From assembly GCF_949628215.1 (NCBI RefSeq), contig NC_134298.1, positions 434,001 to 498,000 on the forward strand: a stretch of 64,000 nt of DNA. Direction: 5' to 3'. Below the pieces are notes generated by a model. The model was not told the DNA's origin. It did not search any database and saw only the letters and a list, made by a program, of their open reading frames with translations. Below, in pieces: positions 10,772-21,597 of the stretch (within the stretch, counting starts at the first letter, position 1; every line of letters begins with the position of its first letter). The translations under genes and the position numbers were made by a program. The DNA comes from Phalacrocorax aristotelis (Eukaryota; Chordata; Aves; Suliformes; Phalacrocoracidae).

Positions 10772-12753
10772 ATGTAGCTTATCTTTAAACAGGTAAAAAA
10801 GTTCTGAGGGAAGATAATAGCACAGCACACAAAAAAAAACAACCCCAAAAGTATTGAGTGAGAGTCTCCAACTCTTTTACCGGGTGTTCTTCCAAAGAAG
10901 AGGAGTCATGAAGGTCAGTAATATCACCACTCTGAATTGCCTACTACCCGTCCCCACTGGTTTCTAAGATGAAATCTACACTGCCTTTCTGAGTAATACT
11001 CAAACTCAGTGCTAAGCATGTAAAGTGAAAGGAATCCATAGTGTAGAAGAAGCTCTTGAGTATGAAGCAGTGATCCTTCCTTATCCTTCTGTATCTGATC
11101 TTCGGAACCTAAATAAACAGTTAAAATAAAATGGGACATGCGGGGGGGACACTGGACAGTTAAAGGAATGGAGTTTTATGGTGGGTGATTCTGATATAAC
11201 ATATAAGCACACCCAAGGGTAGCTATGAAAAGGACCATCACTTGATTGAACATAGATAGCCTTTATGAAAGACTCCACTACCAAGCTTTAACTAAACCTA
11301 ACAATACTCCTTGCCCTTGGTGTCAGATTCTTAGTTAAATTCATCTTACACAACTCTACCTTGCAAAAAAAATAAGGTGCTAAATCATACTACTAGTATC
11401 TAGGAATTTCAGAAAGGAAATTCTTCCCTTATTAAATGAACATGATGATTAGCCCCTGCATTTGCTGAGGAGCCATTCAAAGCCATTTCTATCTCCAGAA
11501 ACAAGCAGAAGATAAGAGCCTGCTCATCTACCTTCAAGCATCTTTTCTTGTAGAGAGCTACATGACCAAATCATATAGAAACCAGTTTTCAGCAATGGAT
11601 TATAAAAGGCATTTGTAGTACATGATTCATCTCATGGTAGGGTAGATACTTTGATTTCATGAGAATTGGTGTCCTGGATTGCCTATAACTATCCCTTAAA
11701 CAAAACAAAAGACAGAGATGTAGATTTCAGTTTAAGTGAGAAAAGTCCCACTTGTGGTGAGTAACTTACACTTCGACAACGGAGATACAACTCAGTTGCT
11801 TAAACATAGATGTCTAATAACATCTTAGGCACCACAGAGTATTCAGGTCATCAGTACAGTGCTGGCAGATTGGACATGTATTTATAGGTTTCTGCAACCT
11901 GGAGGTGAGATGGGACATTGTAAGGCACATAAAATGCCACTGAGTTATTGTACTGATTTTTAAACATTATCAGAAGGATGCACATGAATTCCTAGACTAA
12001 TGAGACATCTATAGAGGAGTGGCAGACACTGTGGAGGACCATTGTCCCATTGCCCCAGGGGATACTATGTGAGGCTGGTCAAGTAACCCTGAGACATTTC
12101 AAAAGGAGATAGACACCTCTATGTATGCAACCAAATCAAGCATTTAATGCTTCCAGGTGCCCTAAATGAGGTTCCTAAAACATGAGCAAGTTCTGAGTTA
12201 GTCACAGCAGGTTTTTCTAATTAACTGATAACAATAAGCTTTGGCAGGGATGACTTACCTTCATCATAAGTAGGTAATGAAGACAAGTCTGAAAATTGCC
12301 TTCTGGACTTCTCTTGTGCTCTCCACTCAAAAAACACTGGCCCTAAAGTACTTCCTCAGACTTGGATGTCTGACTTGTAGAGATGAATACTCCCTGGACT
12401 CTTGTGCAATGATTTTAATGAAAAAGTTCATGTCTATTACAATGAATGAAGTATGAATTGCTACTAAAGGTTAACGGGAATCCTGACATTAATCTAACAC
12501 AAAATCTTGAGTTATAGCAGAGATAATAATAATAGTAGTAGTAATAATAATATGCAGTATTATTATTGATAAAGTGACTACTTCTAATAAATTAATTGGA
12601 CAGCACATTCAGAGAATTTTGCAAGGGCTAGAAAACCTCTTCTTCTGGGGACAAGACAATACACATTGTCTTAATAGACTGGTTTCATCCTCCTTCAGGG
12701 AGTTCCATTGATACCGTAAGTCAGCAAATATAAGAACCCTCTAAAACTCCATT
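10772..12753. other. Gene-free stretch
   Basis: An AAT/AGT microsatellite lies at 12523-12560. No gene or repeat family was otherwise recognised. Confidence 0.4.
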
Positions 12754-13289
12754 TGTAATTTTAGAAAGTGGACATTCTTTATTGTGGCACCAGGCGCACA
12801 GGGGATCGCTCGACATAGTGTGTGCACCGAGTTGCTCTACTACAGGGGTTATATGCAGTTAAAGTATACATATTCATTAAATTTCTATAAAATAATTACC
12901 ATATTCATACTACTCTTGGAACTCATGAATATATTCAAATGTCCTTAACACATGTGCATTCATGTTCATTGGTGGCCTTCCAGGGTCCTCTGGTGGTTGT
13001 GATAGTCTTCCTCACCATGTCTGCTGGTTGAACTCAGTCTCTGGGCATGCTCAGTTCATTTTTGGCTTGGTTACACAATTCTTACTGATACTGAACTATC
13101 TTATTCTAGCACATCTCCCTTATTGATTCTACTCAAGGATACAGAGTCTCCAGACTCCCTTCTGTCTAATCACATACAGCAAGTTCTATGACTATCTTAT
13201 TAGTAAAGTATTCCAAGTATTTCAAACTTAGCTATGTTGCTCCAATTAAAGGGGGCCGTATGTTCTTTTGAAGCTGGTGTCACATATCA
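12754..13289 (-). mobile_element. 3' LTR of the class I ERV
   Basis: On the - strand a purine tract (AAAAGAAAAGGAGGGA) ends at 13290 and the LTR begins TGATATGTGACACC. It contains a poly(A) signal AATAAAGAATG near 12780-12790 and ends about 12754 in ATTACA. Length about 536 bp fits gammaretrovirus-like avian LTRs. Confidence 0.65.
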
Positions 13290-16200
13290 ATCCCTCCTTT
13301 TCTTTTGAGGATTTGTAGCCAACAAGATACAATCGTCACCATATTAGCTCTCTATTTTTACAGCAAGGGTAGGAGCGATAGTTATAACACAGTACTATTA
13401 CAAAGGCAATTACACATACAGCTAAAATGAAAACACTCAACAGAAATTATGTCTTCAACCAGGACCAATTGGGCAACCACAAGGTTAATTTGTGTCAGAT
13501 TTCTTCAGACCCTAAAGATGTGTCATCCTCCTGTATTTGTTTAAGTATGCTGACTCAGTGTGTTATAACCCCTTTAATAGGTATGGTCCCTCCTATATGA
13601 GGGCCTGATGTTGTCTCCCATAGAGCAATTCACAGAGACTCAAGGTATTTTACCCCGAGGCTGTGTCCTAATTCTTAACAATGCCAAAGGCAAAGCTTGT
13701 ACCCAGGTCATTGAAGTTTCTTGGAATATTTTCCCAATTTGGGATTTAAGAGTGTAGTTCATTCTTTCTATCTTTCCGCTTGACTGAAGTCTGTATGGTG
13801 TATGTAACTCCCAATGCATATCTAAAATTTTACTCAGTTGTTTTTTAACTTCATCAACAAAATGTGGTTCCCGAACTGATGACATCCTTAGGGGAATATC
13901 AAATCTTGCCATTTCTTTTAACAAAACTTTAGTTACTTCTCTAGCCTTATTGGTGCAACAGGAAAAAGCCTCTGGCCATCCGGAAAAAGTGTCAATTAAA
14001 ACCAAGATGTACCTTTATCCTCCTTTTCTGGGTAGTTCTGTGAAATTGATTTGCCAATAACCCCCTGGGGAATTTCCTCATTTGATTACTCCAAAAATCA
14101 ATCTATTACTACTATTTGGGTCATTTTACAACAAATTTCACATCTTTCTGTAATTCCTGTCTTACAACTATTTCCCAAAGATGCTTTACTAAATTTTGCG
14201 TCCCCAGTGTACTGTGTTATGTTCTTGCCTAGTAATTCCTGTCATTAATAAGGGTGGGATTACTACTTGCTCTGTGGGTGTAATAGCCCAGCCATCATTT
14301 GTTCCTATGCCTGTAAGGCCTTTATTAATTTGGCATCTTTAGTATCATATTTAGGTGGTGTCTTAAGTAGAGTTGTTTTCTGATTATAATGCCACAATGC
14401 CTGTTTCTGCAGCCTCTTTGGCAGCTTGATCTGCCAATCGATTACCTGTTTCTGGTGGGGTCTTTCCTGTTATGTGGGCTTTGCAATGCATTATTGCAAC
14501 CGCCGTCAGTTCTTGGATGCTCTCTAGTAATCCTCGTATTTGTGTTGCATGCTTGATTTCAGTTCCTTGTGCTGATAATAGTCCTCTTTTCTTTCCAGAC
14601 AGCTCCATGGGCGTGTACAACTCCAAAACCTTATTTAGAACCTGTCCAGATATTAACCTTTTCCTTCACTCAGTTCCAATGCTAGAAATATGCTACTGCT
14701 CTTCGTTGTCCTCCTAGAAACTGTTCCAGGAGCCTTAATGCCACCCCTCACTGCTCATAAGCGGAAAGTTAAAGATTTTAGTCAGGTCTGGCAGTTCCAG
14801 GGCCGGCGCTCTCATCAGAGCCTGTTTCAACTGTCTGAACACAGCTCTGCTGTCATTTGTCCATTCAAGGATCCCTCTTTGGGAGTCCTTTAGTAATTCG
14901 TACAGAGGTTTTACCATCAATCCATAATTCACAATCCACAGGTGTCACTATCCCACCATGCCTAGAAATGCTCACAATTCTCCTGGTGTGTGTGGCTCAA
15001 GGAGGTGGCAAATAGCTTCTTTTCATTCCATTCCTAGTTGCCTCTGCCCTTTTAGAATTTCAAAGCCTGGGTAGATGACCGTTTCTCAGACAATCTGTGC
15101 CTTTTCTTTTGATACATGGTATTCACTAATTCCCTGCCCATTTTCTTTCCCCCAGATTTCCAATTCTTCTGACCCTGTATGAAGTAAGCATTCTATCTCT
15201 GTTTCCTCTTCCCCCAGCTTCATCTTAACCAGAGGCTCTGCTGGGGAAGATCCCTCCAGCCTCCTTCAGTCCCTAGCTTCTATAGCCATCACAGGAGTGT
15301 CTGATTTCACAGATCTGCAACTGAAAAAGGCACTTTCACCATGACCGGACCATCACTCTGACTGCTTGTCTGAGCGGAGCTTGCAATGCAGCTCCCTGCC
15401 GGCTGTGAGTTTTCTCCACCACTGGAGTTATTCTTGAAACACTTCCCTTTGACTCATTGTCCGATCCCTTTGCCCCAGAGGGTTTGGACCCACAATTTTG
15501 AGGCTGCCCCTGTCTTAACCTCGGGGCCACTAACATCTCTGCACCCTCCTCCTGTTCATTCTGAGTCAGCTTTAAACATCTCTGTCCAATACTGCATGCT
15601 GAACAGCACCTCTTTTATGTTTTCCCTTTATCGCTCTCTCTCTTGCTTATCCTTCTCTAATGCCGACACCAGAGAATCATTCGCGGTCAGTTTGATTCCA
15701 CGGTGGGTGGGTGTGGGTGTGGGTGTTTTGCCAGTCAGGATGTTTTCTTAAAGTAAAAACCATATCACCATACAATACCTCATCCCATTTTCCTTCCCTC
15801 CTTAGAAACAGCGTTAACTGTAACAAGGTACTATAGTTTAAAGTACCATTTACCAGCCACTTTTCTCCATGCTCCAATTCATATAGCGGCCACCACTGAT
15901 TACAATACTTAATTAAATCATCTCTTCTCACAACCCCACCAGGGGATCCAGCAATCTGTTTCCAGTGCATCAGAATACAACCTAAAGGTGATTTCCTTAT
16001 AATTCCCCCACCCACAGATGATCCAACACCCATTTCAAATACAAGGAATGACAGATGTGGGTGAGTCCTGTGTACAACAGCAACACAAACTAATTGCTGT
16101 AACAAGCAAATGAGCAAGTATACAAGTAACCAAACAATTATAACAATTACTGCAGTTATTCTGTTTGTCTCAAGTGGGAACTTTCAACCGCTTCCCAAAC

Positions 16201-16900
16201 CAAACAGGGATTCCAACCCCAGCCCAGGTCTTAAACCCAACCCTGCGTACCTTTCACTGCATCTTATGGGCAGGCAACCAAACCAAACTAAATTGAAAGA
16301 ATGCCTTAAAACTTACCAGGGGTCTTGCTTCAAGCACTTTGATCGAGGTTCTCCCCGAGAATTCCTCAGTGCTGGCTGGAGGCCCTGCAATCCCATGGAT
16401 CCATCGAGATTCAGAAGCAGTGTCCCATCTGGGTTGCCAAAACTGATACTGCAAGTCGGCAATTGTAAGTGCCCTGTCTTGTAAGTGACAAAATCATATC
16501 TTATTTTGTGACATTTCAAGTATGTAGCTTTTTCTTAAACTTAAACTAACCTGTACCCAGCAAAAAAGATCTTTTGCCTGTATGCTCGTTAAATGCATGT
16601 ACAACCTGCCTTTCCAAGTACAATATATATTCTAAAAGGTTCAATACTAACTGCCTAGAAGGAGAAAAAGACAATGCTTAATTTGGTGCTATTAACATTG
16701 CTTCTATTTTGCAATTACTTTAAGAGACAGTGGCCTAGCTTTTTCTCAGAGCTTCTCCTGTGTGAGTTGTTACACCTGTGCTACTTAATCTGGTTTATTC
16801 TAGTTCTCTCCCTTCCCAAGATGACATGTGATGATCTCCCTAGGAAGATCCTGTGTGGTCTTCTGGGAGTGTAATTGTTTGTCACAGAAATGCCTTCTTT
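12754..16900 (-). mobile_element. Broken class I (gammaretrovirus-like) ERV
   Basis: In - strand order: a primer-site-like GGCAACCCAGATGGG near 16425-16445; a Gag matrix region at about 15700-16060 with the motif YCNQWWPLYELE; a proline-rich Gag piece at 15336-15536; the C-terminal RT region at 14735-14932 (EWTNDSRAVFRQLKQAL, PALELPDLTK); RNase H at 14384-14626 (MHCKAHITG, GNRLADQAAKEAA); integrase core at 13640-14005 (DTFSGWPEAF); a polypurine tract beside 13290; and a 3' LTR. No Env was identified, and the limits of the 5' LTR (about 16450-16900) are uncertain. The element is clearly a fossil with many breaks and is not coding. The degree of drift suggests it is old. Confidence 0.8.
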
Positions 16901-17924
16901 CTTGGCTTATTCAATTGACTGAACTTATGGTCCATTCCAAGAGGTAAAAGGTTTAGACAGTAGTGGATATGATTCATCTTACACATCTTTAATATCAACA
17001 CTGTGGGGCTTTGATTCAGTTCCCTACACATACTAATGTGTTAGTAATTTGCCTACTCATAAGCATCAGGACTACTGGAGACAACATAGGGTGTTCCGCC
17101 AGTTCCTGAAGGCAGTCGTGGGCCACATCTACCAGCAGTTGGTTCACCCACTTCCTCAAAGAACTTGCTCTCCCTGGGTGTAATGAGACCGGACGCTCTG
17201 TGGCAGAATTGGAACAAAGGCAGCTAGACTGTCCGGGCTGGTCAAGGCCACCACACTGTCAGCACAGCCCTTGGAGTGGTCTTGTCTGAGAATCACACCA
17301 GTCCTGAGAGGCAGACTTAGGGAAGGTGCCCAGGTTTGGTGACCAAGTGAGAGTTCAGTGAGAGACAGCCAGGGTGTGCTAGAGCAACACATCTGAAGTC
17401 AAATGCAATTTGGTCCCTTCAGCGTCTAGAGACTACCAATGAGGTGGGTTGTCTCAACCAGGGGCTGGCTGCCAGGGAGGCATGAGCATGGGCTGGCTCA
17501 TTCGAGGAAGGTGGAGATGGAACATCATAATAGAGAGGAAATGCCCATGTCAAAAGTAGGTACATGAGTTTCAGCTTGTCTGCCAACTCTCCCCATGCCT
17601 CAGCTGGACAGTGTGTTGATTTTGCTTCTTTGCAACCCACCACCCAGTTAACAGCCTGGCACTAATCAGTGTATGGACATGAGCCCAGCCTCCAAACCCG
17701 CAGCCAGCGCTGCAGGACTGGCAGGGGGACAGATTCTTGCAGGGACCACTGCCGCCTCCTCAGGCACACTGAAGACAGTGACCTGGTTGCAGGGGGGCCT
17801 TGGCAGCTGCTGCCCATTGCATCAGGTGTGAGGACAGTGTGGAAGGGCTGGGCGGTGGGGGGAGATTTGGCAGACTCCCTTTGCCTGGAGCAGTCCTGCT
17901 GAGGGATCTGCAGTCCCTCCCTTG
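16901..17924. other. Gene-free stretch
   Basis: No exon, RNA or repeat could be supported. The sequence becomes GC-richer towards 17900. Confidence 0.35.
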
Positions 17925-18320
17925 GCTGTGCCCAGAGCATCCTGCGGCGGCGAGGGACGCTGCTCGCCGCCCAGCACACCCTCCCCGTTTGGGCGCTGCC
18001 GGGCAAGGTGCGCAGACGCTCCCGGGGCTGCAGCAGCTCATGCGGGGCGGCATCCCGCAGCGCAGTTTGCAGACGCTCCTGCCCACTCGCCACTTAAGCT
18101 TCCGAGGCGGGGAGGCGGCCCAGGGGCCCGATCCCCTCCACCGGGGGAGTCCCCTCTCCCCGCCCCATCCCATAGCCTCGCAGGCTACCCGGCATCCAGG
18201 GTCCCCGCTGTCCCCACAGCCCGCGGGGACCCAGGCGCCCGGGTGCTCGGGAGGAGGTTTGCAGCCGCGCGTCTCCGCGCCCCTGGCCCTGCCTCCCCAC
18301 CTTCCCGTCCGTCCGCCTGC
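17925..18320. promoter_or_regulatory. Orphan CpG-rich block (possible CpG island promoter)
   Basis: CpG dinucleotides are dense from about 17940 to 18300, in strong contrast to both flanks, with GC boxes such as GAGGCGGGGAGGCGG at 18101-18117. No conserved protein can be read from it; the long open frames through it are low-complexity P/A/R/S text. It lies about 2.5 kb upstream of a VWA5A-like pseudogene on the + strand, so it may be the promoter of that copy or of an unrecognised transcript. Confidence 0.45.
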
Positions 18321-20775
18321 CCCTCCCTCTCTCTCGCCATGGCAGCCATCCGTCTGCTTACGCAACCCTGCATCTTCCTGCCTGCCCGAACATCTCTTGT
18401 TCTGCCCTCCATCCCTCCCACTTCTGTCCGTGTATCTCATCCATCTGCCCCTTACTCTCTTCCTCTTCCATCCCTCCCTCCGTCCGATTGTCAGTCCCTC
18501 CCTGCGGACTCCAGCCTTGATTCTGGTGAGTGTCTGCTTATTTCTGCCTCACTTCATCTTTATTCTGTCCTTATTCTCTGTTCATTGTCCCTGTTCACTG
18601 TGGAGAGCTTGCCCCTGTTCAACCCATCCCTCTGTCCATCCCTCACCCATACCCCCCCCGAGGACTTACACCCTAGTTGCTGTCTGTCTGTCACCCTGAT
18701 GGTGGGATGGGGTTTTTTCTGGTGCTCCCTGCCCTGTCACCCCAGAGGGGCAACTGGGGAAATTGAGGCAAATGTGTCTGAACTATTGAGATTTATGTGG
18801 ATGGGTTGGGATAGAGGGCAGTCCCTTTCACCTGGCACTTGTCCAGAAGACAGCCACTTGAACTACACCCTCCCCCCAGTGCTGTTCTGGGATTTGCTCT
18901 GCAATCATGGAATATCTGACTCTGGCCTCATTTCTCTCCCCATCATTTCCCCCCTTATTATCTGGACTTCCAACCTGCCCTCACAGGTGCTATCTCTTGT
19001 GCAGCTACGTTCTCATAATACTGTTTATAATGGGAACCTGCTCATCTCTTCTAAAATTGACCTCTCCACCTGCTCATCCATACATTTCAACATAAATTCT
19101 GATGTCTGTTTGTCCTCCTGTGCATCCATCTGTCCCAAAATGGACCTCATCTGCCAATCTAGCCATCCAGCCATGGATGGATTGCCATGTATTGTTCATC
19201 CCAATATAGTCCCATCCATCCATCTACCCACCCACCCATCCATCCATGCACTCTTGCTTTCATACCTTCTTCCCTCTGTCTCCCCTTGCTGTCCCACAGT
19301 TCTCTTTGAGATTCTCACATGGCTGGGTTGGGGTGCCAACCTCCTCAACACAGAGATACTCCTGGTGATGTCCCAGTGCTCATGAACAGAGATGTCTGAA
19401 TCCCTGTGTTTGCTTTGCCTGTATATGGTGGTTTGGGGCTTCCAGCTATGTGTAGGACTGAAGAAAGAGCAAGGAATCTTCACCAAATAGGGACTGTCTG
19501 GTGCTTTCTGTGGATCTCTCCTCTTACAGGAGACCCTTCTTGTCTGCAAGTCTCCAGAAATGTGGTGTCAGAGCTTTGACTTCTAGGAAAATCCTACACC
19601 CATGACAGGATCAGATAGCTGAGGGACATTTGGGGGTTGGGGGGTGCTCCCAAAGGGGGACAAAGAAAGAATGATAGGCAGCCACAGGGAGAAATGTCTG
19701 GTCTGGATCCTCCCAGAGTGAAACAAGGATGGGAATGGACAAGAGCTCTACAGGAAACATGCAGGGAAGAGAGGTATGGGGAAAAAGGGAAGCTGGGGTG
19801 GTGGTGGGCAGACACTGTTCTATGACAGACTCACACTAGACCCTCAGTAACGGTCACCTAGTCTTGGTTTCCAGGGCGGGAACAGCCACATTCTTGACAT
19901 AGCCCCAACCACCTCCTTGTGTCATTCATGTGTGCTGATGGACAGGTTGCATCTCTCCCAACAGCAATAGGATCCTTTTTGCTGGGGAAGTGGCTCCACA
20001 TACCCCTGTACACACTGCCTCTGTGTAGTGCTGTGGCAGATGTTGCCATCCAGGATTATGTGGCTGATGTGGCCGCTGAACTTGTCTACCAGAATAAGAG
20101 TCCGAAAAGGGCCCCTGGCACTGCTGCCACCCCATCTCAGTCACACATCCCCTGCGAGATTGTTGAGTTTCGTGGCTCCAGTAAAGTCTCTTCCTGTTAT
20201 CCCAAGTGCATCTGGGTTCCACCTGCCTGGCTGACAGCCGTGTGCGACTTATGGCTTGCACATTGTTGACTCACCCATTCTGTTGCTGCCCTGCCCAGCT
20301 GGGGGCTTGCTCAAAAGGTATAGGATAATCTAGTGCATTATAGGAGGATTATGCTGCCATGTCTTGCTCACGGCATGGAAACCAATTAATTTTGCCTTTA
20401 ACCCTTCCCTTAGTTACCCTTAAATCTGCAAGTCCTTCAGGGAATATGAGGCTCAGCTCAGGGACATCCAGGGAGGGATCTGGATCATAAATACACGATT
20501 GGATAAGATGTGTTGGGGGGCTATCAACAGAGGTCTTGGGACATGGCTGGGCAGGAATGCCAGAAGAGGCAATGGTCAAAGCTGAGGGTGAGTTAGTGGT
20601 GCCCAGAAAGGGCTGCAGATGGGAGTGCTTTGGGGACATGCAGGCAGGAGCTTAGACTGCAGGCAGCTACCTAAAGAAGAGCAGAGATAATGCTCTGGGG
20701 CATTGCACAGGGGAGTAGAGAGGGGTCAGCTTCCTGTGATTCTCCCAACCCTCCTATTCACATCTTCCCCCACAG
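18321..20775. other. Pyrimidine-rich low-complexity DNA, no gene recognised
   Basis: From 18320 to about 19290 the + strand is rich in C and T (CCATCC, CTGTCTGTCTGTC, TCCCTCC). The region 19290-20775 has no recognisable gene; it may contain lost exons of the VWA5A-like copy that follows. Confidence 0.4.
19195..19250 (+). repeat. CCAT/CCCA-type microsatellite, imperfect
   Basis: A run of CATCCATCTACCCACCCACC-type units with the same 4-bp period. It is the complement of the GGAT type at 9.7 kb. Confidence 0.7.
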
Positions 20776-21597
20776 CATGTAAACCACCGCCACCATCTAT
20801 TTCTTCTCTCAAGTATATGGATCCCATGGAATTTTTTTCATACTCTCCAATTTTGTGGCAATGGTCCACTGAAACCATTGCTGAGTGACAGGAGCTGGTG
20901 GCGCTGCAAAACGTAGATGGCTCCTGGGACCACAGCTGAGGACTGGCCTCTGTGCTGGAAATCAGTGAGGCTGAAATCAATGGAAAGATGCCTGGTGAGG
21001 TAAGGGGAGAACCTGTTACAGTGCTGGAGTGTCATGCTGGGGCAGTGGCTTGGTGGCAACGCTGGCATCCCAAGGGCAGCCAAAGAATAATGAAGGGATC
21101 AGAAACCAGAATCCACAAAGGAATGGGTGGGAAGCAGCGAGGGTGCAGGGAAGATGCTCAGCACTGCATGCTGGTCTGAGTCATTGCTCTGCTACAGGTC
21201 CTGGAGCCAAGCATCTGGGCCACAGTGCTGGCTGTGACCTAGCTGCACAGAAACGGCAAGTGTTACCAAGACCTCTGTGAGCTGCTGAAGGCCAAGGCTG
21301 TGAACTGGCTGTGCAGCCAAGCTGGTGAGTCTTGAGGGTCCTTTTCCTGCTGATCCCCACAGCACAGCCTCCTCCCTTCTCTCTTCAGTGAGACCTGCCT
21401 CATGCCTTCACAATTTTCTAGGAGCAGTTGAAGGAGTCCTGTGTCCCTTTCTCCTTGCTATCTGTAGGGTCCCTCCTGCCTGACTCCCCTATTGCCCCTG
21501 TCTCTCCCTGACTGCAGTGTCCCAGCTGGGCAAGTGCCTGGAGGCAGTCAATACCCTCTTTGAGAGCAGTGTGAGGCCAAGTGTCTTCAGGCTCTGA
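20776..21597 (+). pseudogene. VWA5A-like pseudogene, last three exons
   Basis: Exons 20776-20999, 21198-21324 and 21528-21597 match the last three exons of the VWA5A-like gene at the left end, with the same junction phases and similar intron lengths. Readable parts are LVALQNVDGSWDHS, VLEPSIWATVLAVT, ELLKAKAVNWLCSQAG, and the end VSQLGKCLEAVNTLFESSVR, PSVFRL, TGA. Two in-frame TGA codons lie in the first exon (just before QELVALQ, and after SWDHS) and one TAG in the second (after WATVLAVT, at about 21240). Splice sites remain intact (GAG/GTAAGG; CAG/GTGAGT). It is therefore a duplicated, not retrotransposed, copy that has lost function; upstream exons were not found. Confidence 0.82.

Noticed and set aside
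17922-19385. 487-codon open frame on the + strand
   Set aside because: It crosses a CpG-rich block and pyrimidine-rich low-complexity DNA. Composition alone explains the lack of stops, parallel frames on both strands are also open, and no domain can be recognised.
19919-20269. Two overlapping frames on opposite strands upstream of the VWA5A-like pseudogene
   Set aside because: Neither matches the VWA5A family or any other protein I recognise; no splice signals in phase with the later exons.
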